A stretch of 64,000 nucleotides of DNA from Pseudarthrobacter sp. NamB4 (GCF_005796185.1 NZ_VAHM01000006.1:1-64000); one strand, 5' to 3'; positions 49,894-58,770 are shown, counted from the first letter of the stretch. Numbers and translations: made by a program. Notes: generated by a model from the sequence alone, not told the origin.

Positions 49894-49907
49894 GTTTCAC
49901 GTGAAAC
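49894..49907. other. parS site
   Basis: Perfect GTTTCACGTGAAAC; the full 16-base TGTTTCACGTGAAACA is present, with CGCT/AGCG symmetric flanks. Confidence 0.93.
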
Positions 49908-50684
49908 AGCGTTCTCTGCCTTCCAGGACATAATAAGAAGATACTCGGCCACGGGGTCGCGTCTACGGCCACAGGAATAAGCGCACCATGGGCCGAGATA
50001 CTTCCCGAGAGACCGCAGCCGACCCTGCAGGCTGTCATAGGGCTGCGAATCAGGGCGTTAGAGGACTACCGGAGATTCGAAGCCTACTCGAAGTACGACG
50101 ACCATTGGGTACCAAGAGGCGCCGCTCATCGTCATTACCCAACAGGCGATTCTTCTAGCGTGTTCTAGGGGCTACACGCCGCCTTCTTGAACACGCGCCT
50201 TTCAGATCCATAAGTACTCGCTCTCTCTTCCGCAGTGTCGCTCGCAGCGGATGGCTGCGAATTGCTCGGAACCACGGGAGGGCCTACTGCACGCAGGCGT
50301 GCGACCACCTGTCCGCGCTCCCCCGATAAGCCGTCCCCTATGGCATAACCGGATGTCATTGTCTACGGCTAACGGTGCAGAATGGAGGTCCAACCAGGGA
50401 GGAATCAGGCAGCGGTAAGAGCGCACCTTTGGCATGCGGCGTAACTAGGTCATGAGGAGGTTCTGCGAGGCACGCGAAAGTCGCATCAATGGAACGATCG
50501 TTCAGGTTTCGTGCTAGCTGCCGGAAAATTTGACGGGCTCCGTCAAGACGACGGACGCATCCAATGCAGACGACATACGGCCGGGGCCGCGTCGACGGTC
50601 ATATGCCTGCGAATTTGGATAGCGCGGGTGTGCCCGTCGCAAGGCGGCACCCTCGAAATGGTGCGGTGCTCCGGTGGATATAGC

Positions 50685-50693
50685 TGTGGATAA
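50685..50693 (-). other. DnaA box
   Basis: TGTGGATAA (complement of TTATCCACA), the first of three boxes in the same orientation within 390 bases of the parS locus. Confidence 0.75.
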
Positions 50694-50811
50694 CTGTGTG
50701 GACGGTGTAACTGCCTCTACCCACTCAGGACGGCGTTCGTTGCTATCCTGCCTGCACCCGACCGCCACGGATTAGTTCTGCTCTTGTTGCCGGAACGCCT
50801 GCCCGGTGGGC

Positions 50812-50825
50812 GTTTCACGTGAAAC
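50812..50825. other. parS site with extended palindrome
   Basis: Perfect GTTTCACGTGAAAC. The symmetry extends through the flanks (GGGC on the left and GCCC on the right), giving a 22-base perfect palindrome at 50808-50829. Confidence 0.92.
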
Positions 50826-51019
50826 GCCCATCCTCAGGCGCATGCAAGACTCAGGAGGGCCCTTTTTCACCCTGATATGGCTGTTCCGGTCCCGCCAAAC
50901 GGGGTCTATCCTCCGTTTGGCGAGGAGGTCTACCCGCCCATCTTTTTGTGCCCGCTTCAACGATGGGGGTGTGCCACGCCGTCCGGGACTTGTGCTCTCG
51001 AATTCGTTCTCTCTTGCCC

Positions 51020-51028
51020 TGTGGATAA
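51020..51028 (-). other. DnaA box
   Basis: Perfect TGTGGATAA, 38 bases before a third perfect box at 51066. Confidence 0.75.
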
Positions 51029-51065
51029 ATATGTGGAGAAGCTGCCGTGTGCCCTGTGGACCGGC

Positions 51066-51074
51066 TGTGGATAA
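51066..51074 (-). other. DnaA box
   Basis: Perfect TGTGGATAA, same orientation as the boxes at 50685 and 51020. Confidence 0.75.
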
Positions 51075-51667
51075 AAGCATCCGTGAGGTCTCAGAGATGC
51101 CGGTCCGGCGCTGTTTCCGCCCTGATCTGAACCGGGACGATCACGGGTTCATGCTGCTCCTATGGCCGAAGACGGGTCGCCCTCAGGTTGGCAAGCATCG
51201 GGTGGCCATCCAGTATCTGCGAATCCCGCAGGGTGTTTTGCTGGGCATTCAATGCGGGGTTGTTTGCGAGAGGTCGAAGCTGGAGCGGCATGGACGGACA
51301 AGATCCAGCAGGGCGGGTGGCTGAGTTTGTTACCCAGTGTCGCGCGCAAGTCCTATCGGCCCGCCCGCCAGGGGGTGCGAAGGCGGAACCGAGGAGCCGT
51401 CTGTGTATATTGACGTTATCGTAAGGCCATAAGTACTCGCGATCGCTCAGTAACACTTGGGTGCAGCCCGGCGCTTTCTCTACGAACACCCACGGTTCCG
51501 CGCATTGTCGCATCCGTGGGGTACGTTGGGCCAGGTAAAGACATGCGCTGGAAGGGTTTGCTGGACGTGCCACTGGTGCCCTTAGCTACTTCCGCATTAC
51601 AGTCGCGCATGATTAGGAACGACAAGCGACCGTACAGTCGCTCCTGAAGGGAAGAACCTGGTCGCTT

Positions 51668-51732
51668 GTTTCGAGTGAAACAAGCGACCGGAGGACCACT
51701 CGCCCCAGCGGCCCGTCTTAGTCGTGCACTGC
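51668..51732 (-). repeat. Inverted copy of a parS-containing module (decayed parS)
   Basis: The reverse complement of this 65-base segment matches 52062-52127 with about six differences. The parS in this copy reads GTTTCGAGTGAAAC (51668-51681), so the CACGTG centre is lost, although the arms GGTCGCTTGTTTC and GAAACAAGCGACC around it are still symmetric. Confidence 0.8.
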
Positions 51733-52061
51733 GCACCAATGTAGCTGGGCTTTCAGGTGGCCTTCGGGCAGGAAAGACCGGGCCTGCCTATTAGCTACAA
51801 CTCTTCTGCCGGTAACGGTGGTAGCACGGCCGGCCTATTGCAAGGGAGTACGCGCCGGATGGTAGCGACGTGCTGCCTTGGGCAGCTCTGCACGTTCTGA
51901 ACGGACTGCATGAGACGCTCAATACCGTACGCTGGACCAGCGGATTCTGGAAGCTTCGTTTGAGGCATAGCGGAGCTGACCGGGGCCACCAAACCGCCCC
52001 CACCCGCTTGGCTGTGGCTAGAAGCACAGCATATCGCCCTGCAGGTCGGCTGCCGTCTGGG

Positions 52062-52127
52062 GCAGTGCACGACAAAGACGGGCCGCTGGAGCGAGTGGGC
52101 CCTCCGGTCGCTTGTTTCACGTGAAAC
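52062..52127 (+). repeat. Copy of the parS-containing module (intact parS)
   Basis: Inverted partner of 51668-51732, separated by about 330 bases. It ends in the perfect parS at 52114-52127. Shared features include GCAGTGCACGAC at one end, GACGGGCCGCTGG in the middle and CCTCCGGTCGCTTG next to parS. Confidence 0.8.
52114..52127. other. parS site
   Basis: Perfect GTTTCACGTGAAAC at the end of the inverted module. The flanks CCGGTCGCTT and ACGCGGCCGG are largely complementary, extending the symmetry. Confidence 0.92.
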
Positions 52128-52482
52128 ACGCGGCCGGGCCCTCGAGTGCGGGCGGCGCATGCAGGATACGGCCTTGGCAAGACAAACGATGGGTGGGCGT
52201 CAAGGTGGCAATACCGAGTGCGGCCGCCCTCCCCACGAGGATGACGAACCATTGGTCTGAGCAGCTCGACCACCTGGTTCTTCCGGGCAAGTGCTTCTGC
52301 GCGCTAGCGACCTTGCAAAAGAAGCATCGATGCGAAATCGGCATCTCTATCCTTTTAAGCTATCGCCAGTACCTGGGCCTTGGGCCCTCGTGTAACCGGA
52401 GCCCGCGTTCGCAAGAGTTGCCCTAGCAGAAGTCCTGCTGCTGAGAATGCCTCCAGCTGGTAGGCGTCTGGGAATCGGTGCA

Positions 52483-52514
52483 CCTCCCCTCGGTTCACGT
52501 GAAACGAGGGGAGG
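52483..52514. other. parS-like site with 32-base palindrome
   Basis: The core at 52492-52505 reads GGTTCACGTGAAAC, one mismatch to parS. The flanks CCTCCCCTCG and CGAGGGGAGG are exactly complementary, so the whole 32 bases form a palindrome with a single mismatched pair. Confidence 0.75.
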
Positions 52515-52930
52515 AGCTGCATCAGCACGAAGGCTGGATACGGCGCTCTGCACCCGACAACGTGGCGCTTCAACAGGTAGCGGGGCTCGCGCCCGCTGAC
52601 GGCGATTAGAGGAAGCGCCGTCTCGCAGTCAATAGAGGCGCACTCGGACGTGCGACGTGATTCAGAGCCTAGCCGCCTATCAAGATCAAAGATCGATCAT
52701 TCGGGTCCGGTACCGTTCTGGCAAAGCATCGGGCGCAAACTGTGCACTGTTAGTTCCGCAACGGAAGCGTTGTCCTCGGATACGAGCACCATATGCGTCA
52801 TGGCTTGGCGTCTGAAGAATCTTTGACTGGGCACGTCAAGCGACTGCTTACCGTGAGGACTACTAGGCAGCGCTGCACCGCGAGCAGGTGAGTCAGCGAC
52901 GCTGGGCATGCAACGATGGCTGGAGCATCT

Positions 52931-52944
52931 GTTTCACGTGAAAC
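52931..52944. other. parS site
   Basis: Perfect GTTTCACGTGAAAC (full TGTTTCACGTGAAACA), about 100 bases from the trxA terminator and the last parS of the locus. Confidence 0.92.
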
Positions 52945-53045
52945 ACCATATGAGCTCCGTCTGCCTTCTACTAGCAGCGGCAACGTACGAAGCCACGAGA
53001 TGCAACCGGCACATCCGCCCACCCGGCAACTGTCACCTTAAACGA

Positions 53046-53078
53046 GAAATGACCACCGCCGCAGGCGGTGGTCATTTC
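53046..53078 (-). terminator. Terminator after trxA
   Basis: GAAATGACCACCGCC and its perfect complement form a 15-bp stem with a 3-base loop. Reading leftward it is followed by TCTCGTT. The A/T ends make it potentially bidirectional, and it closes the parS locus on this side. Confidence 0.8.
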
Positions 53079-53117
53079 GTTGTGACGCTGAGGTCTATTG
53101 GCGGTGACGCCTAAAGA

Positions 53118-53444
53118 CTAGGAAAGAACGTCGGAGAATTCCTTTTCGAAGAACTGCTTGGGCTTGGCACCGATGACGGTGTTCTTCACTTCCCCACCCT
53201 GGAACAGGTAGACAGCGGGAATCGAGGTAATGCCGTATTCGGCAGCGATAGCGGGGTTGTCATCGACGTTAACCTTGACAACGTCGACTTTCTCGCTGTA
53301 CTCGACGGAGATCTCATCCAGGATCGGGCCGAGTTTGCGGCAGGGGCCGCACCACTCTGCCCAGAAATCAACAATTACCGGCTTATCGGAGGACAGAACG
53401 TCCGTGCCGAAACTTGCGTCAGTTACATTTTTGGCGTTGCTCAT
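53118..53444 (-). CDS. trxA: Thioredoxin
   Basis: A 108-residue thioredoxin. The active site is WCGPC in VDFWAEWCGPCRKLGPIL, with the cis-Pro motif SIPAVYLF later. It reduces protein disulfides and is itself reduced by TrxB, encoded 35 bases upstream in the same operon. The pair is expected to be induced by disulfide stress because of the SigR-type promoter upstream of trxB. Confidence 0.96.
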   Translation of the reverse strand: MSNAKNVTDASFGTDVLSSDKPVIVDFWAEWCGPCRKLGPILDEISVEYSEKVDVVKVNVDDNPAIAAEYGITSIPAVYLFQGGEVKNTVIGAKPKQFFEKEFSDVLS

Positions 53445-53479
53445 AACCTTTTCTCTCTCTTCGGATAGCGGATCGGAAA

Positions 53480-54436
53480 TTATGCGGGGAGGTCTGCGAG
53501 GTAGTGCTCTACGTCAATGGCGGCCACGCATCCGGAGCCGGATGCAGTAATAGCCTGTCGGTAGGTGGGGTCAACCACATCGCCGGCAGCGAATACACCG
53601 CGGAGGCTGGTCTTGGAGCTGCGCCCTTCGACGGCAATGGTTCCCTCAGGCGTCAGCTCGAGGAGGTCCTTGACCAGGTCGGTCCTGGGATCATTGCCAA
53701 TCGCTACAAAGACGCCCGTGACCGGCAGTTCAGAAATCATGCCATCGAGAATGTTCCTCAATTTCAGGCCGGAGACCTTGTCATCCCCCAAAACATCTTC
53801 CACAGTACTGTTCCAGAGGAAGTTAATTTTCTCGTGTGCCAAGGCGCGCTCGGCCATGATCTTGGACGCCTTGAGCGAGTCGCGGCGGTGAACCACCGTA
53901 ACCGACCTTGCGAACTTCGTCAGGAACAGCGCCTCTTCCATGGCAGAGTCACCGCCGCCGATGACAGCGATGTCCTGATCCTTGAAGAAGAAACCGTCAC
54001 AGGTTGCGCACCAGCTGACACCGTGGCCTGAAAGGCGTTTCTCATTCGGCAGCCCGAGCTCCCGGTAAGCGGAACCTGTTGAGAGGATGACTGCTTTCGC
54101 CTGGAAGCTCTCGCCGGTGGCGATGGTCACGGTTTTCACAGGACCGGCCAGATTCAGTGCCGTCACATCCTCGAACTGAATCTCCGTGCCGAACCGCGCC
54201 GCCTGCTTTTCGAAGTTCTCCATCAAATCCGGACCCATGATCCCTTCCGGGAATCCCGGATAGTTCTCGACCTCCGTGGTGTTCATCAGCTCACCTCCGG
54301 CAGTGACGGAACCAGCCAGCAAGAGCGGCTTGAGGTTGGCGCGGGCAGTGTAGACAGCTGCCGTGTAACCAGCCGGGCCGGAGCCGACAATGATGACATC
54401 ACGTACTTCTGACGCCCTATTTTCTGCGGTGGTCAC
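53480..54436 (-). CDS. trxB: Thioredoxin-disulfide reductase
   Basis: An FAD/NADPH enzyme of 318 residues. It has the FAD fold [20 protein letters not shown], the redox pair CATC in [10 protein letters not shown], the NADPH motif [13 protein letters not shown], and the late [27 protein letters not shown] 54436 is chosen because of the AGGAAGAGG upstream. A SigR-type promoter lies about 60 bases upstream. Confidence 0.96.
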   Translation of the reverse strand: MTTAENRASEVRDVIIVGSGPAGYTAAVYTARANLKPLLLAGSVTAGGELMNTTEVENYPGFPEGIMGPDLMENFEKQAARFGTEIQFEDVTALNLAGPVKTVTIATGESFQAKAVILSTGSAYRELGLPNEKRLSGHGVSWCATCDGFFFKDQDIAVIGGGDSAMEEALFLTKFARSVTVVHRRDSLKASKIMAERALAHEKINFLWNSTVEDVLGDDKVSGLKLRNILDGMISELPVTGVFVAIGNDPRTDLVKDLLELTPEGTIAVEGRSSKTSLRGVFAAGDVVDPTYRQAITASGSGCVAAIDVEHYLADLPA

Positions 54437-54495
54437 TGAACGGTGAACCTCTTCCTTTTTGACGCGCCTCCCGGTGGAGGCCGGCCACATGGCAC

Positions 54496-54521
54496 AACTG
54501 TTACTTGACGCCGAATATTCC
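54496..54521 (-). promoter_or_regulatory. SigR/SigH-type promoter of trxB-trxA
   Basis: On the minus strand GGAAT (54517-54521) and GTT (54496-54498) are separated by exactly 18 bases. GGAAT-N18-GTT is the consensus of the disulfide-stress sigma factor SigR of streptomycetes, whose classic target is trxBA. It is in the right place, about 60 bases upstream of the trxB start. Confidence 0.8.
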
Positions 54522-54733
54522 GGCGCGAATATCGGGTGAACAGCGCCGGAGAGACAGCCTGCGCCTGGGTAGGCGCCCTGACAAGGTTACAGTCCGGATG
54601 GCCGCACCCAGGCATCAGTTATTCAACCGTGCCGCTGTTGGGGTCCTCGCCGCTCCCCCGACGTAGCCGACACCAACGCACGCAGCGCGCACTGATTGGC
54701 CCGACGCCGTGCGCCCGCGTCTGTTGGCTGGTT

Positions 54734-56320
54734 TTACTTGACCGTGACCTCAGCGAGCCGGATGCCATACCCGTAACGTGTCTTCGGGGCAGCAAGCCGT
54801 GGTAGCGAGTTGATGGCGACAATTACGTACTGCGCCTGCACGGGCTCTGCCAAGGGCATGGTCAGCTCTGTGGACGTGAAACTGTTGGTCCCAACAGACT
54901 TGGCTCCATCGAGTGCAGGCCTGTCGTTGGTGTACACCGTGATGTTGCCGCCCGAACCGCCCAGCTGTGAAAGCGTGATGGAGGAAATCTTCGCCGGGTT
55001 TTCAAGCTTGACCACCAGCGGGACGCCCTCGGGTGCCAGTCCGCCCCAGTTCTCCGTCGCAAACTCCATGTCGGACCAGTAACTGGCGGCGTTACCGTCG
55101 TACGCCCTGACCAAGTCACGGTCGAAGGTGGCGGCGAAGTCGAAGGTCCCCTGCCTCGAAATGCTTTCAATAGCCGGAGGCACGGTGGGCGGAGCAGCAG
55201 ACGTAGGAGCCTGGGTTGCAGCCGAAGTGTTCGCCGGGGCACTGTTGGTGGCGGGTCCGGTAGGCGCAGCCTCCGGGTCAGGGGAGATGAAGCTGCCCAG
55301 GTTTGTCACGGCGAAGACCAGCCCCACGATGAGGACCACCGCAAGCAGTCCGCCCACCAGCCACCGCATGGAGCGTGGTTCGCGGCCAGGTTCAGGGTCG
55401 TTATTGTCGTAGCGGTCCTGGTCAGCCAGCAAAGCCCCGGAAGCACCCGTAGCGCCGGCACCAGCCGGAGAAGCCGACCGTGCAAACAGTGATGACTTCT
55501 TCTGCGCCGTCTGCGGTTCATTGTCCGCAGGCGCTGTCTCCGAAGGCTGCTCGTCCCTGTAGTCGTAGTCGTCATCCGACCAGAGTGACACCTTGGGCTT
55601 TGGCTCCGGGGTGCCCTCCGCCGCTCCTGAACCTGAAGCCGCATTGCGCTCTGCCTGTTCCCCGCCCCGCAGCGGGGAACGGTCAGCCGCGGCAGTCCCA
55701 CGTCCGGACCCACTGCCAGCAGCACCTGCTCCCCCAAGGGCGCCGCCAACAGCCGCTGCCCCGCCAACAGTGGAAGCCCCGGCGGGCCTGCGGCCGGAGG
55801 AAGGCGCGGTGGCCGGACGGACTGACGGCTTGGGCGGCACAACGGGTGCAGCACGGTAAGGATCAACCGGGTTGGGATGCCTATCCGCGTAGTTGATGTA
55901 TCCGGCCTCGACGTGGTCTTCCTCGTCGTAGGGTTCCGGCTCGTGGGACCTCGGCTGCCCGAAAATTTCGCTTCCCAGGGTGTCAGTGAAGAACGGCTCC
56001 ACATACGGAGGGTTCGAAGCCACCACAAGGTCCAGCAGGTCCGCGGCCGATGTGTGGTTGGTGATGAGGTAGGTGGCTGCCTCGGTCATGCCAAGGTCAA
56101 GGACCTGGACAGTGCCTGGGCGTTCACCGGTGGCAACTTCACGGGCGCTCTGCGCCACCTGTTCCGTATTTCCGGGCCCGGCCACCAGGATGCTGACGGG
56201 ACGGTTCAGGACCTGGTCGACGCCGTCCAGCACCAGATCGTGGTCGTGAGAGGCCAATACAGTGGCTGTGACCTTGTAGCGGCCGCCCAGTACTGATCCG
56301 ACATCGATCGGGTTGGACAC
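54734..56320 (-). CDS. Pseudokinase-type membrane protein (MurJ partner)
   Basis: A 528-residue protein encoded directly downstream of murJ. The N terminus (about 1-100, GSVLGGRYKVTATVLASHDHDLVLDG and NRPVSILVAGPG) is a degraded kinase domain without HRD or DFG motifs. It is followed by a disordered linker (about 130-315), a membrane segment (about 322-344, WLVGGLLAVVLIVGLVFAVT), and an extracellular beta-rich domain with RAYDGNAASYWSD and VPLVVKLENPAKISSITL, like a discoidin/galactose-binding fold. In mycobacteria the same parts are fused to MurJ, and the phosphorylated pseudokinase binds FhaA. Here it is a separate gene, 165 bases from murJ. Confidence 0.85.
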   Translation of the reverse strand: MSNPIDVGSVLGGRYKVTATVLASHDHDLVLDGVDQVLNRPVSILVAGPGNTEQVAQSAREVATGERPGTVQVLDLGMTEAATYLITNHTSAADLLDLVVASNPPYVEPFFTDTLGSEIFGQPRSHEPEPYDEEDHVEAGYINYADRHPNPVDPYRAAPVVPPKPSVRPATAPSSGRRPAGASTVGGAAAVGGALGGAGAAGSGSGRGTAAADRSPLRGGEQAERNAASGSGAAEGTPEPKPKVSLWSDDDYDYRDEQPSETAPADNEPQTAQKKSSLFARSASPAGAGATGASGALLADQDRYDNNDPEPGREPRSMRWLVGGLLAVVLIVGLVFAVTNLGSFISPDPEAAPTGPATNSAPANTSAATQAPTSAAPPTVPPAIESISRQGTFDFAATFDRDLVRAYDGNAASYWSDMEFATENWGGLAPEGVPLVVKLENPAKISSITLSQLGGSGGNITVYTNDRPALDGAKSVGTNSFTSTELTMPLAEPVQAQYVIVAINSLPRLAAPKTRYGYGIRLAEVTVK

Positions 56321-56485
56321 GTGTTCCTCCTAGACTGTCCGGGATTGCCGGCTTGGATGATGCAACCGCCGTTCAGCAGCCCGCCCGGCGGCTGACCCTG
56401 AATGCAACTACCCCTGTACCTTCACGATCCTAGCCGATTGTGCCCCTTCCCCCCGGAACAAAGACGTCCGGAAGCCGCGGGAAAG

Positions 56486-58720
56486 TCACTTTTTTCGCGG
56501 ACGCCGCGGCTTGAAATAAGGGTTCTCTCCGGCCTTCCCCTGGAAGGTGCGGCGGCCAGGCAACGGGATTTGCTCGCGCAGGAAACCTCCCCGGGCAGTG
56601 CTGGGCTGGTCCTCCCCCGGAAGGTAGCCGAGGTCGGAAGAATCCTGCCCGTCGTCGTCGGTGCGCTGGCTCCGCCGCGTCCCGTGGTGGTGGCCTTCCT
56701 GCTCCGGAGCCGGCCCGGCGCGGAAGGAAACAGCGTCGAACTCGCCCGAAATCCGCGGAATAAGCCCCGTGTCCACGGACGTGGTGGCGCGCTCCGGAGC
56801 CGCCCGCCTATGCTCACCGGACGGGTCACCAGGGGGAACGTCCGACGGCGGGGTCCCGCCTTCCGCGGCAGGGGCAGGTGGGCCGCCATTGCCGCGGCCC
56901 AGGCGGCCAAGGAGGGGGCGGAGCAGGTCGTGGAGTTCGGCCACGCGGAAGAGTTTGAGCAGGAAGAAGTAGGCCACCAGCATGACCGGGCCCACCACGA
57001 TGACCGTGATGAGGGCACTCAGCCGGTCGCGCCAGGCGAAGCCGTCGGGGCTGTAGCTGCCCATCAGCCACAATGCCCCGGCACCTGCGATGGCGGAACC
57101 CAGCGCCGCCCAGCCCATGCGGATGTAGGAGTTGGCGATCCGTGCCCCGTCCAGATGGCCCAGGAGACGCCGCAGGAAGAACGCACTGATAACAACGGAG
57201 AGGATATTTCCCACCATGTAAAGGACGGCGATGGCGTAGATGATCTGGGTGACCGGGAGGAACTGGATGGCGAACGCACCGGCCACGTAGACAACTGCCA
57301 GCTGCAGCTGGACGTAGAAGGGGGTGCGCGCATCCTCATTCGCGTAGAACACCCGGGACATCATGAAATTGGCGCTCATGAACGGTGTACTCAGCGCCAG
57401 GATGGTGAGCGTCTGGGCCAGCATGACGCCGTCCTGCCGGAGGCCGCCCGAGAAGAACATTCCCAGCGGACCCGCAAGGGCAAAGAGGGCCAGCGCGCCA
57501 AACACCGTGGCCACGGCCATGGTCCGCAGACCGTGCGAGAGGGCATCGCGGAGCTCGTCGCGGTTACCGTCCTGGGAGGCCCGCGTCATCCGGTTGAACA
57601 GCACCGTGGCAAGGGACAGCGCGATGATGGAGTGCGGCAGGAGATAGAGCTGGCTGGCCACCTCCAGGACGGCGTTTCCCGGCAGCATGTACGCCGCGGG
57701 GTCCCCCGCCTGCTGCAGCCGGAGGCGTTCCGCGCCGGGGATGGTGGCAATGCGCATGACGTACAGGAAGGCGAGTTGCCCGACGGCGGCAGTCAGCAAG
57801 GTCCACACGCTCAGTTTGGCTGCCTTGCCCAGCCCCACCCCGCGCCAGCCGAACCGCGGCCGGAGCCCCAGCTTCAGCTTCAGCACCGGGATCATCAGGA
57901 TGGCGGTCTGCGACACCACCCCGATGGTGGAGAATCCGGCAACCAGCAAAGTCTGGGTGCTTCCCCAGTTGTCCAGGGTGTGGGCATTGAATTCGTTGGC
58001 GCCGAAGATCCAGATAAACATGCCCAGCCCGGCAATGGCCACCAGGTTATTAAGGATGGGCGCCCACATGGCAGGGCCAAACGCGCCGTTGGCGTTCAGG
58101 ACCTGGGTGAGGAGGGCGTACAGGCCGTAGAAGAAGATTTGCGGCAGGCACCAGAAGGCAAAGGTCACGGCCAGCGCCTTTTGCGGCGGCGAGTATCCCT
58201 GAGTGGTCAGTTCAATGACCCATGGGGCCGCCAGCGTTACCAGTGCCGTCAGCCCCAGCAGCAGCAGGACAGCCAGCGTCAGCAGCCGGCTGATATAGTC
58301 CGCCCCCTTGTCCGGAGCCTTGCTGGCCTTGATGATCTGCGGCACCAGGACTGCATTGAATACCCCACCCGCCACCAGCAGGAAGATAAGGTTTGGCAGG
58401 TTGTTGGCGTTGATGAACGTGTCATTGACCGTGGAGCCCAGGCCCAGGGCGGTACCGAGCATCCAGGTCTTGCCGAAGCCCAGGAACCGCGACACCAGGG
58501 TTCCGGCCGCCATGATGGCACTGGACCGGGTTTCGCTGGCTTGGACAGCGCCGGTTTCTGCGCTGTCCGCTGCTGCGTTGGCCGCAGCCGCACCGGGCTG
58601 GGCTGCGCCCTCCATTGCGGGACCGTCCAGGGGAACACCGTCGCCGGGCACGCCATCTGGCGTGCCGCCGGGCCGCCCGGCTTGATCGGAAGGAAAATTG
58701 GAAGCTGACATCGAGTTCAT
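56486..58720 (-). CDS. murJ: Lipid II flippase MurJ
   Basis: A MATE/MVF-type flippase of 744 residues with about 14 membrane segments, which moves lipid II across the membrane. The core starts with AIMAAGTLVSRFLGFGKTWMLG and has TVNDTFINANNLPNLIFLLVAGGVFNAVLVPQI (region about 70-125). A Pro/Ala/Gly-rich extension of about 60 residues precedes it. A hydrophilic C-terminal tail of 130 residues (His/Arg/Asp-rich, ending FKPRRPRKK) follows, and mycobacterial MurJ instead has a pseudokinase there. The start ATG 58720 is followed by a second ATG at 58711. Confidence 0.93.
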   Translation of the reverse strand: MNSMSASNFPSDQAGRPGGTPDGVPGDGVPLDGPAMEGAAQPGAAAANAAADSAETGAVQASETRSSAIMAAGTLVSRFLGFGKTWMLGTALGLGSTVNDTFINANNLPNLIFLLVAGGVFNAVLVPQIIKASKAPDKGADYISRLLTLAVLLLLGLTALVTLAAPWVIELTTQGYSPPQKALAVTFAFWCLPQIFFYGLYALLTQVLNANGAFGPAMWAPILNNLVAIAGLGMFIWIFGANEFNAHTLDNWGSTQTLLVAGFSTIGVVSQTAILMIPVLKLKLGLRPRFGWRGVGLGKAAKLSVWTLLTAAVGQLAFLYVMRIATIPGAERLRLQQAGDPAAYMLPGNAVLEVASQLYLLPHSIIALSLATVLFNRMTRASQDGNRDELRDALSHGLRTMAVATVFGALALFALAGPLGMFFSGGLRQDGVMLAQTLTILALSTPFMSANFMMSRVFYANEDARTPFYVQLQLAVVYVAGAFAIQFLPVTQIIYAIAVLYMVGNILSVVISAFFLRRLLGHLDGARIANSYIRMGWAALGSAIAGAGALWLMGSYSPDGFAWRDRLSALITVIVVGPVMLVAYFFLLKLFRVAELHDLLRPLLGRLGRGNGGPPAPAAEGGTPPSDVPPGDPSGEHRRAAPERATTSVDTGLIPRISGEFDAVSFRAGPAPEQEGHHHGTRRSQRTDDDGQDSSDLGYLPGEDQPSTARGGFLREQIPLPGRRTFQGKAGENPYFKPRRPRKK

Positions 58721-58770
58721 CGTCTCACCCGCAGGCGCCTAACACCGCAATGCCGGGGGCAGTGGCCGCG

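Larger units (their letters stand above)
48597..53117. other. 4.5-kb non-coding locus with clustered parS sites and DnaA boxes
   Basis: Between parB and trxA there is no frame with convincing codon use, domains, start sites or conserved motifs. The sequence has lost the strong G/C third-position pattern of neighbouring genes and looks less GC-rich. It holds five perfect parS sites (48909, 49894, 50812, 52114, 52931), one with one mismatch (52492), two degenerate ones (49357, 51668), and three perfect DnaA boxes (50685, 51020, 51066). Several parS have symmetric flanks and there are short repeats. Inference: this is a ParB nucleation zone beside oriC. Confidence 0.8.

Noticed and set aside
50806-51324. 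A 172-codon open frame in the parS locus starting within a parS
   Set aside because: No domain, no ribosome site, odd amino-acid composition, and it crosses a parS and two DnaA boxes. It is most likely a chance frame.
51791-52426. Several 100-160-codon frames on both strands around 51.8-52.4 kb
   Set aside because: They overlap the inverted parS module and each other, and none looks like a known protein or shows good start signals.
48597-53117. CRISPR array, insertion sequence or phage remnant in the gene-free locus
   Set aside because: There are no regular repeats with spacers, no transposase or integrase remnant, and no terminal repeats bounding it. The repeats that exist are tied to parS sites.
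56402-58708. A 768-codon plus-strand frame opposite murJ
   Set aside because: Antisense shadow of murJ with His/Gln/Gly-rich non-protein-like composition.
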